From NCBI RefSeq assembly GCF_002269345.1, contig NZ_CP022889.1, forward strand, positions 1,488,001-1,552,000: 64,000 nucleotides of DNA. Reading direction: 5' to 3'. Of this stretch, positions 53,607 to 62,516 are shown one piece after another. Source of the DNA: Tsuneonella mangrovi (GTDB lineage Bacteria; Pseudomonadota; Alphaproteobacteria; Sphingomonadales; Sphingomonadaceae). Positions within the stretch are counted from its first letter, which is position 1. Each line of letters opens with the position of its first letter. Under the pieces are notes generated by a model. It was not told the DNA's origin. It did no database searches and worked only from the letters and a program-made list of their open reading frames with translations. The position numbers and the translations under genes are program-made.

Positions 53607-55868
53607 TTGGCCGACGACAAGCCCACTGCCTTTACCACCCGCGAGGCGCTGTTCTACCACGAGACGATCCGCCCGGGTAAGATCGAGATCATCGCGTCCA
53701 AGCCGATGGCCACCCAGCGCGACCTCAGCCTCGCCTATTCGCCCGGCGTTGCCGCGCCGGTGCAGGCGATTGCAGACGATCCTTCGAACGCTGCGAAATA
53801 CACCGCTCGCTCGAACCTCGTGGCGGTGATTTCCAACGGCACCGCAATCCTCGGCATGGGGAACCTCGGTGCGCTCGCCTCGAAGCCGGTGATGGAAGGC
53901 AAGGCCGTGCTGTTCAAGCGCTTCGCCGATGTCGATTCGATCGATATCGAACTGGCGACCGAAGACCCCGACAAGTTCGTCGAGGCGGTCGCGTTGATGG
54001 AGCCGAGCTTCGGCGGCATCAACCTCGAGGATATCGCCGCTCCGGAATGCTTCGTGATTGAGCAGGCGCTGCGCGAGCGGATGAACATCCCGGTGATGCA
54101 CGACGACCAGCACGGCACCGCGATCATCGCCGCTGCCGGCCTCATCAACGCACTTCACCTGACCGGTCGCGACATCAAGGACGTGAAGATGGTGGTCAAC
54201 GGCGCGGGTGCTTCGGCGCTGGCCTGCACCGCGCTGATCAAGGCGCTCGGCGTTCCGGGCGACCAGGTGATCGTGTGCGACCGCTCGGGACCGATCTACC
54301 CGGGCCGCGAGAACGTCGACCAGTGGAAGAGCGCGCACGCCACCCAGACCAAGGCGCGTAGCCTCGAGGAAGCATTGGTGGGTGCCGACGTGTTCCTCGG
54401 CCTCTCGGCTGCCGGGGCGCTTAAGCCCGAATGGGTCGCCAAGATGGCGGACCAGCCGATCATCTTCGCGATGGCCAACCCGGACCCGGAGATCCTGCCG
54501 GAAGACGCCAAGGCTGTGCGGCCCGATGCGATCATCGCCACCGGGCGCAGCGACTATCCCAACCAGGTCAACAACGTGCTCGGCTTCCCGTTCATCTTCC
54601 GCGGAGCGCTCGATGTCCAGGCTACCGCGATCAACGAGGAAATGAAGGTCGCCGCCGCCGAAGCGATTGCCAGCCTCGCACGCGAAAGGGTGCCCGACGA
54701 AGTCGCCGCCGCCTATGGCGTCAACCACAAGTTCGGCACCGACTACATAATTCCCGCGCCGTTCGATCCGCGGTTGATGGAAGTTGTCTCCAGCGCGGTC
54801 GCGAAAGCGGCAATGGACTCGGGGGTCGCTAAGGCCCCGATCGCGGATTTCGACGCCTACCGCCTGTCGCTCAAGGCGCGGCTCAACCCGACTACCTCGG
54901 TCCTCACCAGGGTTTATGAAGACGCCAAGGCCGCGCCAAAGCGCGTGGTGTTTGCCGAAGCCGAGGAAGAGGTGGTGCTGCGCGCCGCGATCCAGTTCCG
55001 CGATTTCGGCTATGGCACGCCAATCCTGGTCGGGCGGACCAAGGCGATTGCCGACAAGATGCACATGCTCGGGGTGTCGGACCCGGGCAGTTTCGAAATC
55101 CAGAATTCGGCCGACAGCAAGCATGTGCCGGCGATGGTCGAATACCTCTACGAGCGGCTCAAGCGGCGCGGCCGGACCGAGCGCGACGTACGGCGGATGG
55201 TCAACCAGGAACGCAATATCTTCGCTGCGCTGCTGGTCGCGCTGGGACATGGCGATGCGATGATCTCGGGCCTCACCCGCCCGTTTGCGCAGACGATGCG
55301 CGAAGTGAGCCTCGTGCTGGATCCCAAGCCGGAATCGATCGCTTTCGGCATCCACCTGATGATCGGCAAGAACTACACCGTGTTCCTCGCTGACACGACG
55401 ATCAATGAACGGCCGAGTGCCGAACAGTTGGCGCATATCGCCCGGGAAACCGCAGCGGTCGCGCGGCGCCTGGGCCACGAACCGCGCGTTGCGTTCCTGT
55501 CCTACTCGACATTCGGCAATCCCGAGGGTCGCTGGCTGGAGAACATTCGCGATGCGGTGCATATCCTCGACAGCGAAGGGGTCGACTTCGAATACGAAGG
55601 CGAAATGGCGCCCGATGCTGCACTCAATCCCAAAGTGATGGAACTCTATCCGTTCTCCCGCTTGTCGGCTCCGGCCAACGTGTTGGTGATGCCCGGCCTG
55701 CAATCGGCGAACTTGTCGGCCAAGATGCTGCGCGAGCTGGCCGGCGCGAGCACGATCGGGCCGATGCTGGTGGGTATGGAAAAGCCCGTCCAGATCGCCC
55801 CGATGACCGCAATCGCGCCCGATGTCCTGACACTTGCGGTGCTCGCCGCGGCCGGAGTGGTCGGCTAG
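53607..55868 (+). CDS. maeB: NADP-dependent malic enzyme (with PTA-like domain)
   Basis: A 753-residue hybrid protein: a malic enzyme (about 1-430) converting malate to pyruvate and CO2 with NADP reduction, and a C-terminal phosphotransacetylase-like regulatory domain (about 430-753). Marks are [12 protein letters not shown] near residue 44, [25 protein letters not shown] (metal and malate site) and [10 protein letters not shown] (NADP). The start is TTG 53607, six bases after AAAGGTG, giving [18 protein letters not shown]. Confidence 0.95.
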   Translation: MADDKPTAFTTREALFYHETIRPGKIEIIASKPMATQRDLSLAYSPGVAAPVQAIADDPSNAAKYTARSNLVAVISNGTAILGMGNLGALASKPVMEGKAVLFKRFADVDSIDIELATEDPDKFVEAVALMEPSFGGINLEDIAAPECFVIEQALRERMNIPVMHDDQHGTAIIAAAGLINALHLTGRDIKDVKMVVNGAGASALACTALIKALGVPGDQVIVCDRSGPIYPGRENVDQWKSAHATQTKARSLEEALVGADVFLGLSAAGALKPEWVAKMADQPIIFAMANPDPEILPEDAKAVRPDAIIATGRSDYPNQVNNVLGFPFIFRGALDVQATAINEEMKVAAAEAIASLARERVPDEVAAAYGVNHKFGTDYIIPAPFDPRLMEVVSSAVAKAAMDSGVAKAPIADFDAYRLSLKARLNPTTSVLTRVYEDAKAAPKRVVFAEAEEEVVLRAAIQFRDFGYGTPILVGRTKAIADKMHMLGVSDPGSFEIQNSADSKHVPAMVEYLYERLKRRGRTERDVRRMVNQERNIFAALLVALGHGDAMISGLTRPFAQTMREVSLVLDPKPESIAFGIHLMIGKNYTVFLADTTINERPSAEQLAHIARETAAVARRLGHEPRVAFLSYSTFGNPEGRWLENIRDAVHILDSEGVDFEYEGEMAPDAALNPKVMELYPFSRLSAPANVLVMPGLQSANLSAKMLRELAGASTIGPMLVGMEKPVQIAPMTAIAPDVLTLAVLAAAGVVG

Positions 55869-55935
55869 GCAGGCACGGGCCATCCGCGAAGGCCCCTAAG
55901 GATATCTTTACATCGTTCGGGCAAAAGCGTTGCCT

Positions 55936-56307
55936 ATGGCACGCAAATCTCGCCCCATGCTCGGAGTAAGGTCCGAAACGCCGCGCGCCGGCAATCGCCA
56001 GCCGGTGTCGCTCGTCGGCGAATGCAGCGTATCAGGGAGCGACCCGGTCGAGGTGACCGTGCTCGATCTCGATGCGCATGGCTGTAAGGTTCGCGGGTTG
56101 CCGCTGGGTGTCGGCAAGCATGACGATCTGGTGCTTGCCATCGGCCCTGTCGGGGCGATTCAGGCGCAATTGCGGTGGGTCAAGAGCATGATGGCCGGGC
56201 TCGTCTTTACCCGCCAGCTTTCCGCTGACGAGTTGACCCGCGCGCTAAGCGAAAGTCGGTCCTCAGGCGAAGCCCATTCTGTCCTCGCCTTTCGCCGCCG
56301 CGCCTGA
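55936..56307 (+). CDS. PilZ-domain protein, variant
   Basis: A 123-residue protein consisting of one PilZ-like domain: RAGNR (RxxxR) near residue 18 and DLDAHGC, in which the usual Ser of DxSxxG is Asp. Cyclic di-GMP binding may be weaker or lost. TTG 55930 is an alternative start two codons upstream. It abuts trmB at the stop codons. It has one cysteine in the motif. Confidence 0.7.
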   Translation: MARKSRPMLGVRSETPRAGNRQPVSLVGECSVSGSDPVEVTVLDLDAHGCKVRGLPLGVGKHDDLVLAIGPVGAIQAQLRWVKSMMAGLVFTRQLSADELTRALSESRSSGEAHSVLAFRRRA

Positions 56308-57006
56308 TCAGCGCCGCCGATAACGGAAATACCACACCTCATGGCCGAGCCTGCGGGCCTTGGCTTCGTAGCGCGTTTCGGGCCACCCGCCGGGCCTCTG
56401 CTGGAAGTCTTTCGGGCCTTCGCACAGCCATTCGAACTGGTGCGTGTGCCGCCGCATCACCATCAGCGCGTGACGCAGGTAGACCGGGTGATCGGTGCCA
56501 AATCGGAATTCGCCGCCGGGCTTGAGCTTTGCCGCGATCATGTCGAGCGGTCCGTCGTTCATCATCCGCCGCTTGGCATGGCGCGCTTTGGGCCACGGGT
56601 CGGGATGGAGCAGGTAGGCCATCGTCAACGCGCCGTCAGGGATCCGGCCAAGCACCTGCAACGCATCACCGTGCTGGATGCGAACATTGCGCAGCGCTCC
56701 GTCGCGCACGTGGGTAAGCGCCTGGGCAACGCCGTTGAGGAACGGCTCAGCGCCGATGAACCCGTGGTCGGGCAGCAGGTCGGCGCGATAGGCCAAGTGC
56801 TCGCCGCCGCCGAAGCCTATCTCGAAATGCAGCGGACAGTCGTGGCCGAACAGGCGTTCGGCGGTCACCTGTCCTTCCTCGGGCACTGCGATCTGCGGCA
56901 GGAGCGTATCGACGAGGTGCTGTTGCCCTGCGCGCAGCGGCTTACCCTGGCTGCGGCCATATAGCCGGTTGAGCGTCGTTGGATCGCCTTGCTTGTGCGC
57001 GGTCAT
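56308..57006 (-). CDS. trmB: tRNA (guanine-N7-)-methyltransferase
   Basis: A 232-residue SAM-dependent enzyme that forms m7G46 in tRNAs. IGFGGGEHLA (SAM loop near residue 64), GAEPFLNG, and DPWPKARHAKRRMM near residue 138 are the TrmB signatures. The start at 57006 gives MTAHKQGD; the frame is open upstream. It lies 5 bp after the DedA-like gene and is probably cotranscribed. Confidence 0.95.
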   Translation of the reverse strand: MTAHKQGDPTTLNRLYGRSQGKPLRAGQQHLVDTLLPQIAVPEEGQVTAERLFGHDCPLHFEIGFGGGEHLAYRADLLPDHGFIGAEPFLNGVAQALTHVRDGALRNVRIQHGDALQVLGRIPDGALTMAYLLHPDPWPKARHAKRRMMNDGPLDMIAAKLKPGGEFRFGTDHPVYLRHALMVMRRHTHQFEWLCEGPKDFQQRPGGWPETRYEAKARRLGHEVWYFRYRRR

Positions 57007-57011
57007 CTGTC

Positions 57012-57656
57012 TCAGGTCGCCGGTGCGACGATTGCGGGCGGCGAAGTGCAAGCATCCTGCTTGGCCGATCCGCCGTCCGACAGGAACGTGATCGCCACGA
57101 ACCCGCCGACCACCGCCACCACGAAGCCGATCGTCACTAGCCCGAGATACCGGTCGATGAACGCCTTGATAGGTGCACCGAACAGGCGGAACAACACGCC
57201 CACGATCATGAAACTGATCGAGCGGCTGACCACGCTCGCGAGGATAAACGGCACCAGCGCCATGTGGATGAAGCCGGCGGTGATCGTCAGCAGCTTGAAC
57301 GGGATCGGGGTGGCACCCTTGATCATGATGATCTCGGCCCCGTATTCGCGCAGGTAACAGGCCGCGACCGGGAAACTTTCGGTCATCCCCAGCGCGGAGA
57401 TGAGTTGCTGGCCCACCGTATCGTAGAGGGCGTAGCCGATCGCATATCCGAGCAGGCCGCCAGTGACCGATGCGAGCGTGGCGATCACCGCAAAGCGGAT
57501 CGCCTTCTTCGGCTCTGCGAGGCACATCAGGCCGAGCAACGGGTGCGGCGGGACCGGGAAGAAGCTCGCTTCGACGAACGCGAACAACGCCAGCCACCAT
57601 TCGGCATGTGGATGCCCCGCCTTCTCGATCGTCCAGTCGTAAAGCTTGCGCAGCAT
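57012..57656 (-). CDS. DedA/VTT-family membrane protein (YqaA-like)
   Basis: A 214-residue inner-membrane protein of the SNARE-associated/DedA type: FVEASFFPVPPHPLLG near residue 28 and IMIKGATPIPFKLLTITAG near residue 108 with the membrane-buried Pro pairs, and several helices. Relatives act as lipid scramblases or influence envelope ion homeostasis. I chose ATG 57656; the frame extends to 57731. It lies upstream of trmB. Confidence 0.9.
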   Translation of the reverse strand: MLRKLYDWTIEKAGHPHAEWWLALFAFVEASFFPVPPHPLLGLMCLAEPKKAIRFAVIATLASVTGGLLGYAIGYALYDTVGQQLISALGMTESFPVAACYLREYGAEIIMIKGATPIPFKLLTITAGFIHMALVPFILASVVSRSISFMIVGVLFRLFGAPIKAFIDRYLGLVTIGFVVAVVGGFVAITFLSDGGSAKQDACTSPPAIVAPAT

Positions 57657-57739
57657 GGCCGCCTCGTCTCGCCCCCTTCGGAAATGCGTCGGGCGCGTGT
57701 AGGCGAGCGGGCACGGTGGCACAATCCACACGCAAAACT

Positions 57740-57788
57740 AACCTATTTGGTTTTTTATGTTGACATCGTCACGCTGTTCTGGCACATA
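57740..57788 (+). promoter_or_regulatory. possible promoter of the GTA cluster
   Basis: TTGACA (57760-57765) is followed after 19 bases by CATAAG, a four-of-six match to the -10 box; spacing is longer than ideal. Just upstream is a short inverted repeat AACC-N5-GGTT (57740-57752). It would drive the genes from 57892. Confidence 0.4.
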
Positions 57789-57818
57789 AGTCGAACATCG
57801 CAACAGACCGATTCGAAG

Positions 57819-57854
57819 CGGGCGGCGCTCCCCAGCGGGAAAGCCGCCCGTTTT
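57819..57854 (+). terminator. terminator-like hairpin in the GTA leader
   Basis: CGGGCGGC pairs perfectly with GCCGCCCG, with an inner TCCC-N4-GGGA helix and TTTT after it. Its orientation (T-run on the plus strand) matches the direction of the GTA genes, which start 37 bp further on. It therefore acts as an attenuator in the leader or ends a small upstream RNA. Confidence 0.55.
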
Positions 57855-57891
57855 GCGTTGGACCGCGCGAGAAGTGGACGGGATCGACTGC

Positions 57892-58365
57892 ATGACCAAG
57901 CCGCGCAAGAAACGCGCCCCGGCGCGCTGGAAGGCCAAGTTCCTCGATGCGCTGGCGGAAAGCTCCAACGTCACCGCTGCCGCGAAGAAAGCCGGGATCG
58001 ACAAGAGCGTAGTCTACAAGACCCGCCGCAGCGACACCGATTTCAACCGCGACTGGCAACGTGCATTGGCCGAAGGCTACGACAACCTCGAGATGGACCT
58101 GCTCCACCGGTTGCGGATCGGCCAGCTCGAAGGCGGCAAGACCCAAGCGCGCCGCAAGTACGACAACGCCATCGCGTTCCGGCTGCTCATCGCGCACCGC
58201 GAGGCGGTCACCCGGCACCGCGCAATCCGCGCCGACGAGGACGAGGAAGCAGTGATTGCCTCGATCACCCGGAAGCTCGAGCTGATGCGCCAGCGCCAGC
58301 TCGCCGCCGCGGCCGACGACGCGGCATACGCTGCCAGGGCTGCCGCGAAGGAAGGCGATGAATAG
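57892..58365 (+). CDS. GTA/phage small terminase-like protein
   Basis: A 157-residue basic protein with an N-terminal Lys/Arg-rich stretch (KPRKKRAPARWKAKF), a helix-turn-helix-like NVTAAAKKAGIDKSVVYKTR and long charged helices. It occupies the position of the small terminase (g1) of RcGTA-like clusters and overlaps the large terminase by 8 bp. It would bind DNA and direct packaging. ATG 57892 is preferred over the upstream start at 57853. Confidence 0.8.
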   Translation: MTKPRKKRAPARWKAKFLDALAESSNVTAAAKKAGIDKSVVYKTRRSDTDFNRDWQRALAEGYDNLEMDLLHRLRIGQLEGGKTQARRKYDNAIAFRLLIAHREAVTRHRAIRADEDEEAVIASITRKLELMRQRQLAAAADDAAYAARAAAKEGDE

Positions 58366-59689
58366 CGCGCACCTGCGCGCGCTGCTCGAGGCCGAACCGG
58401 AGGAACGCGAAGCCGAAATCCGCGCGATGAGCAAGGCGGAACGCGAGACGATACGCTATCTCTGGAAGCTGTGGGCACGCCGCAACCAATTGCCGCCGCG
58501 CGGCGACTGGGACGTGTGGCTGATCTGCGCCGGGCGCGGCTTCGGCAAGACGCGCGCGGGCGCCGAATGGGTGCGGCAATATGCGCGGCACAACCCCGAA
58601 GCGCGGATCGCGCTGGTCGGGGCTTCGCTCGCCGAAGCACGCGGGGTGATGGTCGAAGGCGAGAGCGGGCTGCTTGCGATCGCCCCGCCCGACAAGGTGC
58701 CGCATTACGAGCCGTCAATCCGGCGGCTGACCTGGCCCAACGGCGCGCAGGCGTTCCTCTATTCGGCTGCCGAGCCGGAGAGCCTGCGCGGCCCGCAGCA
58801 TCACGCCGCCTGGTGTGACGAGCTTGCCAAGTGGGATGCCGCTTCGGAGCGCGCGAGCCGTGCGTGGGACAACCTCGTGCTGGGAATGCGGCTGGGCGAG
58901 CACCCGCGCATCTGCGCCACGACCACCCCGCGCGCGGTGCCGCTGATGCAGGCGCTTGTCGCGCGCGAGGAAAGCGGCAAGGTCGCGGTCAGTCGCGGCA
59001 CGACGAAAGACAACAAGGAACACCTGCCCGCGCGGTTCCTGCGCGAAATACGCGCCCAGTACGAAGGCACCGCGATCGGGCGGCAGGAGCTCGAGGGCGA
59101 ACTGCTCGACGAAGTCGAAGGTGCGCTGTGGAGCCGGGCACTGCTCGAACGCTGCCGCGAAACCGCCCCTGCCGCCGAGTGGCAGCGGGTCGTGATCGGA
59201 GTCGATCCGCCCGCTTCGGCGCACGGCGACGCCTGCGGGATCGTGGTCTGCGCGCTCGGCGTGGACGGGATTGCAAGGGTGCTCGCCGATTGCTCGGTTG
59301 AGCGCCCGACGCCCGAACGCTGGGCCCGCGCGGTGGCCGCTGCGGCGCGCGCGTGGTCCGCCGACCGGGTGGTCGCCGAAGCGAACCAGGGCGGCGCAAT
59401 GGTTTCAGCCGTGCTGCGCGCCGCCGATATCGCGCTGCCGCTCAAGCTGGTCCACGCTGCGCGCGGCAAGGTCGCCCGCGCCGAACCGGTCGCGGCGCTC
59501 TACGAAGCGGGCCGTGTGCGCCACGCAGGGCTGTTCGCGAAGCTGGAAGACGAGCTGTGCGGCCTGATGGCGGGCGGCACCTACGAGGGCCCGGGCCGCT
59601 CCCCCGACCGCGCCGACGCGCTGGTGTGGGCACTAAGCGAACTGATGTTGGGGAAGAAGGTAGGGCCGCGGGTGCGCACTCTGGGATAA
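58358..59689 (+). CDS. GTA large terminase
   Basis: A 443-residue DNA-packaging ATPase-nuclease. Walker A-like GRGFGKT (near residue 62), Walker B-like AAWCDELAKW (near residue 148) and nuclease residues in GVDPPASAHGDACGIV (near residue 283) and DALVWALSEL at the end fit a TerL of the RcGTA g2 kind. It is followed by two minus-strand genes rather than by the portal, an unusual break in the module. Confidence 0.92.
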   Translation: MNSAHLRALLEAEPEEREAEIRAMSKAERETIRYLWKLWARRNQLPPRGDWDVWLICAGRGFGKTRAGAEWVRQYARHNPEARIALVGASLAEARGVMVEGESGLLAIAPPDKVPHYEPSIRRLTWPNGAQAFLYSAAEPESLRGPQHHAAWCDELAKWDAASERASRAWDNLVLGMRLGEHPRICATTTPRAVPLMQALVAREESGKVAVSRGTTKDNKEHLPARFLREIRAQYEGTAIGRQELEGELLDEVEGALWSRALLERCRETAPAAEWQRVVIGVDPPASAHGDACGIVVCALGVDGIARVLADCSVERPTPERWARAVAAAARAWSADRVVAEANQGGAMVSAVLRAADIALPLKLVHAARGKVARAEPVAALYEAGRVRHAGLFAKLEDELCGLMAGGTYEGPGRSPDRADALVWALSELMLGKKVGPRVRTLG

Positions 59690-59696
59690 ACACACA

Positions 59697-60050
59697 TCAG
59701 TCGGGTTCAATCGGAGCACCACGGGCGGATTGCTCCAACTCAGATCGCAACCTGGCGTCGATTCGTCGATTCAACGCCGGCTCTCTCAGCCATGCACGAA
59801 GGAACAGAACGAACCATGCGATCGCCCAAAATACCGGCATCCACGCATAGTAGATATAGACGCTCGGCTGGTAACCCGTTCGGGAGCCGAACTGGTCGGC
59901 GATGAATTGGAGCACCAACCGCAAGATCGGCTCGCACCAGCTGCGCCGGGAGAGCATCAGTAAGCCCAGCAATCCGAACCCGATCGTTCCGACGAGGCCG
60001 AAACCTAAAATTCCGGGGCGACTGCTTGATTGAGGCAATCTTAGTTTCAT
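59697..60050 (-). CDS. small membrane protein inserted in GTA cluster
   Basis: A 117-residue protein with two or three hydrophobic helices (about 12-34 and 66-85) and basic flanks. Its start overlaps the stop of the upstream minus-strand gene (60047-60050), so the pair is cotranscribed. It lies between terL and portal, on the opposite strand to all GTA genes. No family recognised. Confidence 0.6.
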   Translation of the reverse strand: MKLRLPQSSSRPGILGFGLVGTIGFGLLGLLMLSRRSWCEPILRLVLQFIADQFGSRTGYQPSVYIYYAWMPVFWAIAWFVLFLRAWLREPALNRRIDARLRSELEQSARGAPIEPD

Positions 60051-60556
60051 CAGACGGGTCGAGCCTCGGCGTAATCAGAGAGGAACTCGAGGATCCGCTC
60101 CAGTTCGGACTCGGAATTTCGCGTCCCGATCAAGTGCATCGCGACCGGCAAGATTATAAGCAGCGGGACAATAATTGAAAGAGCTCTCCAGTCGGCACCT
60201 GGCGCTAAGCCAGCTGGACTGAAAAGTAGTACCCAGAGGGCCAAAAAGAACACGAAGGACCAAATACCGAAAATGACCTTGACCCAGATCGGCGCACCAA
60301 AGCGCGCCCGGATTTCGGTGCTGCCAAGCCTCTCTTGAAGTCTGCCGAACAAGACGGGGCTGGCGTTGTACTGAAGATCCGAAGTGAAAAAGCCCAACCT
60401 GACAAATCCGAAATATGATCCGCCAATCACCTCGCAGAGACCGAACGGTCGATAGATTAAGCTGGCCGCCGCATTGATGCGCTTGCTGACTTCATCCGGC
60501 GAGAGCGGGGAGCGAAGCTCCAGTTTCCGGCCAACCAGGTACTCGCCGATGCGCAT
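60050..60556 (-). CDS. membrane protein inserted in GTA cluster
   Basis: A 168-residue protein. I chose ATG 60556 (MRIGEYLVG), since the frame beyond runs into the portal start. Residues 1-75 form a soluble domain (SPLSPDEVSKRINAAASLIYRPFG), then two helices (about 93-113 and 124-143), then a Glu-rich end. Local GC is about 53% in 60061-60300, against roughly 70% in the GTA genes, indicating separate origin. Function unknown. Confidence 0.65.
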   Translation of the reverse strand: MRIGEYLVGRKLELRSPLSPDEVSKRINAAASLIYRPFGLCEVIGGSYFGFVRLGFFTSDLQYNASPVLFGRLQERLGSTEIRARFGAPIWVKVIFGIWSFVFFLALWVLLFSPAGLAPGADWRALSIIVPLLIILPVAMHLIGTRNSESELERILEFLSDYAEARPV

Positions 60557-60605
60557 GACCGCTTGATGGCGGCATCCTGCTGAATTCGCAACCGAAAGGA
60601 ACTCC

Positions 60606-61751
60606 ATGTCCTTCTTCGAAAACCTCGCTTCCGCCTTCAAGGGCGGGGGCGACGCCCGTGTGCCTATAGCGCGCGGGTTTATCTCTCCGTGGGCGCTGGC
60701 CGTGGGCGACGGCGCACCGCCGCCTTACGAATACACCCGCAGCGTTCGCCGGGCCTATATCGAAAACCCGGTGGCGCAGCGCAGCGTGCGGCTGGTCGCC
60801 GAAGGCGTGGGCCGCGCGCCGCTGGCCGCGACCGACCCCGCGCTGGCGGCACTGGTCGGGGCGACGTCCGCCGGGCAGTCGCTGGTCGAAACGCTCGCCG
60901 CGCAGCTGCTGCTCCACGGCAACGGCTATGTCCAGGTGATGAAGGATGCGAGCGGCCGCCCGGTCGAACTGTTCGCGCTGCGGCCCGAGCGGGTGAGCGT
61001 GATGCCGGGGACGGACGGCTGGCCCGCTGCCTATCGCTACAAGCTTGGCGAGCGCACGATCGACATTACGCTGGAAGACGAGGCGGGCTGGCCCAACCTG
61101 ATCCACCTCAAGGGCTATCACCCGGCGGACGACCACTACGGCGCGGGCTGCCTTTCCGCCGCCGAGCAGGCGGTGGCGATTCACAACGCGGCTTCGCTGT
61201 GGAACCGCGCGCTGCTCGAAAACGCTGCGCGACCTTCCGGCGCGCTGACCTTCGACGCAGGCGACGGCTCCCCTTTGAGCCCCGACCAGTTCGAGCGGCT
61301 GAAGGCAGAACTGACGCAGGCCTTTGCCGGCGCGGGCAACGCGGGCCGGCCGATGCTGCTCGAAGGCGGGCTCAAGTGGCAGAGCATGGCGCTTTCGCCG
61401 GCCGACATGGACTTCGCGACGCTCAAGGCCGCCGCCGCCCGCGACATCGCGCTCGCTTTCGGGGTGCCGCCGATGCTGCTCGGTCTGCCGGGCGACAACA
61501 CTTACGCCAACTACCGCGAGGCCAACCGCGCGCTGTGGCGACTCACGCTGCTGCCGCTGGCGGGCAAGATCCTCGGCGGGCTGCAGGAAGGGCTCAACGT
61601 CTGGTTCCCCGATGCGCCGCTGGCGGTCGACCTGGACAAGGTTCCTGCTCTCGCAGAGGACCGCGAGAAGCTGTGGGCGCAAGTGAGCGCCGCGAGCTTC
61701 CTCAGCGACGCCGAGAAGCGCGCAATGCTCAACATCGGAGTGAAGCCATGA
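60606..61751 (+). CDS. GTA portal protein, HK97 type
   Basis: A 381-residue phage portal protein that forms the dodecameric channel for DNA. Marks: NPVAQRSVRLVAEGVGR near residue 52, LLLHGNGYVQVMKD near residue 100, HLKGYHPADDHYGAG near residue 162 and the C-terminal GVPPMLLGLPGDNTYANYREANRAL. GAAAGGAA precedes the ATG. Its stop overlaps the next start (ATGA). Confidence 0.92.
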   Translation: MSFFENLASAFKGGGDARVPIARGFISPWALAVGDGAPPPYEYTRSVRRAYIENPVAQRSVRLVAEGVGRAPLAATDPALAALVGATSAGQSLVETLAAQLLLHGNGYVQVMKDASGRPVELFALRPERVSVMPGTDGWPAAYRYKLGERTIDITLEDEAGWPNLIHLKGYHPADDHYGAGCLSAAEQAVAIHNAASLWNRALLENAARPSGALTFDAGDGSPLSPDQFERLKAELTQAFAGAGNAGRPMLLEGGLKWQSMALSPADMDFATLKAAAARDIALAFGVPPMLLGLPGDNTYANYREANRALWRLTLLPLAGKILGGLQEGLNVWFPDAPLAVDLDKVPALAEDREKLWAQVSAASFLSDAEKRAMLNIGVKP

Positions 61752-62056
61752 CCCGCGAGGAAATGCTCGCCCGCCTGATCGCACAGGCCAATACGCAGGG
61801 CGGCGATCTGGTGACCTTGCGGGCGATTATCGAGGAAGCCAGCGAGATCGGCGCGGGCCGTGTGCTCGACCGGCTCGGCCTCGCCGACGAAGGCGCGCAG
61901 GACGACATCGACGAATTGCGGGAACTGCTCGGCGCGTGGCGCGATGCCAAGGCGAGCGCGTGGAAGGCGGCGATCGAATGGATCGTGCGCGGGGTGCTGG
62001 CGGGGCTGCTCGTGGCGATCGCGATGCGGCTCGGCGTAGCGGACCTGCTCAAGTGA
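61748..62056 (+). CDS. small GTA cluster protein with a C-terminal membrane helix
   Basis: A 102-residue protein: a charged N-terminal helix (TREEMLARLIAQ), an acidic middle part and a hydrophobic helix at residues 77-96. It overlaps the portal gene at ATGA and its TGA stop overlaps the GTG start of the prohead protease. The position matches the small g3.5-like gene found between portal and protease in GTA clusters. Confidence 0.8.
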   Translation: MTREEMLARLIAQANTQGGDLVTLRAIIEEASEIGAGRVLDRLGLADEGAQDDIDELRELLGAWRDAKASAWKAAIEWIVRGVLAGLLVAIAMRLGVADLLK

Positions 62057-62478
62057 CCCCGGGTCCAGCCCGGGGCAGTGAGCCGCTCCGCTTCGCCGGA
62101 TACGCCGCGCTGTTCAATCGGGCGGACGCGGCACGCGACACAATCGTGCCGGGAGCCTTCGCCCGCTCGTTGGCCGAGCGGCAAACGCCGCTGCCGCTCT
62201 ACTGGCAACATCGGCCCGACCAACGGATCGGCTGGGTCGAGCAAGCCAGCGAAGATGCGCGCGGGCTGCGGGTGATCGCCGCGATCGACAACCCCGATGG
62301 ACGCGCGGGCACGATGCTCGCCCGCCATGCGGTCAACGGCCTAAGCTTCGGCTACCGAGCGCGCGGCTTTCGCCATTCGCCCGGTGGCCGCGTGCTCGAG
62401 GATATCGAGATCTTAGAAGTCAGCCTCGTCACCCACCCGCTCCAGCATGGCGCGCGGGTCCACTTCGTCACTCCCTGA
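62053..62478 (+). CDS. GTA prohead protease, HK97 type
   Basis: A 141-residue serine protease that matures the capsid: FAGYAALFNRADAARDTI near residue 15, the catalytic His in YWQHRPDQRIGWV, Ser in NGLSFGYRARGF near residue 96 and EVSLVTHP near residue 125. The start is GTG 62053, which overlaps the previous stop (GTGA). The first codons fall inside a perfect hairpin (CCCCGGG-N5-CCCGGGG) that looks like a genomic repeat. Confidence 0.9.
   Translation: MTPGPARGSEPLRFAGYAALFNRADAARDTIVPGAFARSLAERQTPLPLYWQHRPDQRIGWVEQASEDARGLRVIAAIDNPDGRAGTMLARHAVNGLSFGYRARGFRHSPGGRVLEDIEILEVSLVTHPLQHGARVHFVTP
62057..62075. repeat. hairpin repeat at the prohead protease start
   Basis: CCCCGGG-TCCAG-CCCGGGG, a perfect 7-bp inverted repeat located two codons after the protease start. 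The form resembles the CCGGGTC-type palindromic repeats scattered in many alphaproteobacterial genomes; here it encodes the first residues of the protease. Confidence 0.5.
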
Positions 62479-62516
62479 CGCCCCCAAACTCCCCCCGAAG
62501 AAAGGTGAACTGCCCC

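Noticed and set aside
51709-53829. 706-codon frame opposite mutS running into maeB
   Set aside because: Composition is typical of an antisense frame and it crosses two well-supported genes.
53586-55883. 765-codon frame opposite maeB
   Set aside because: Antisense shadow; the plus strand encodes a full malic enzyme.
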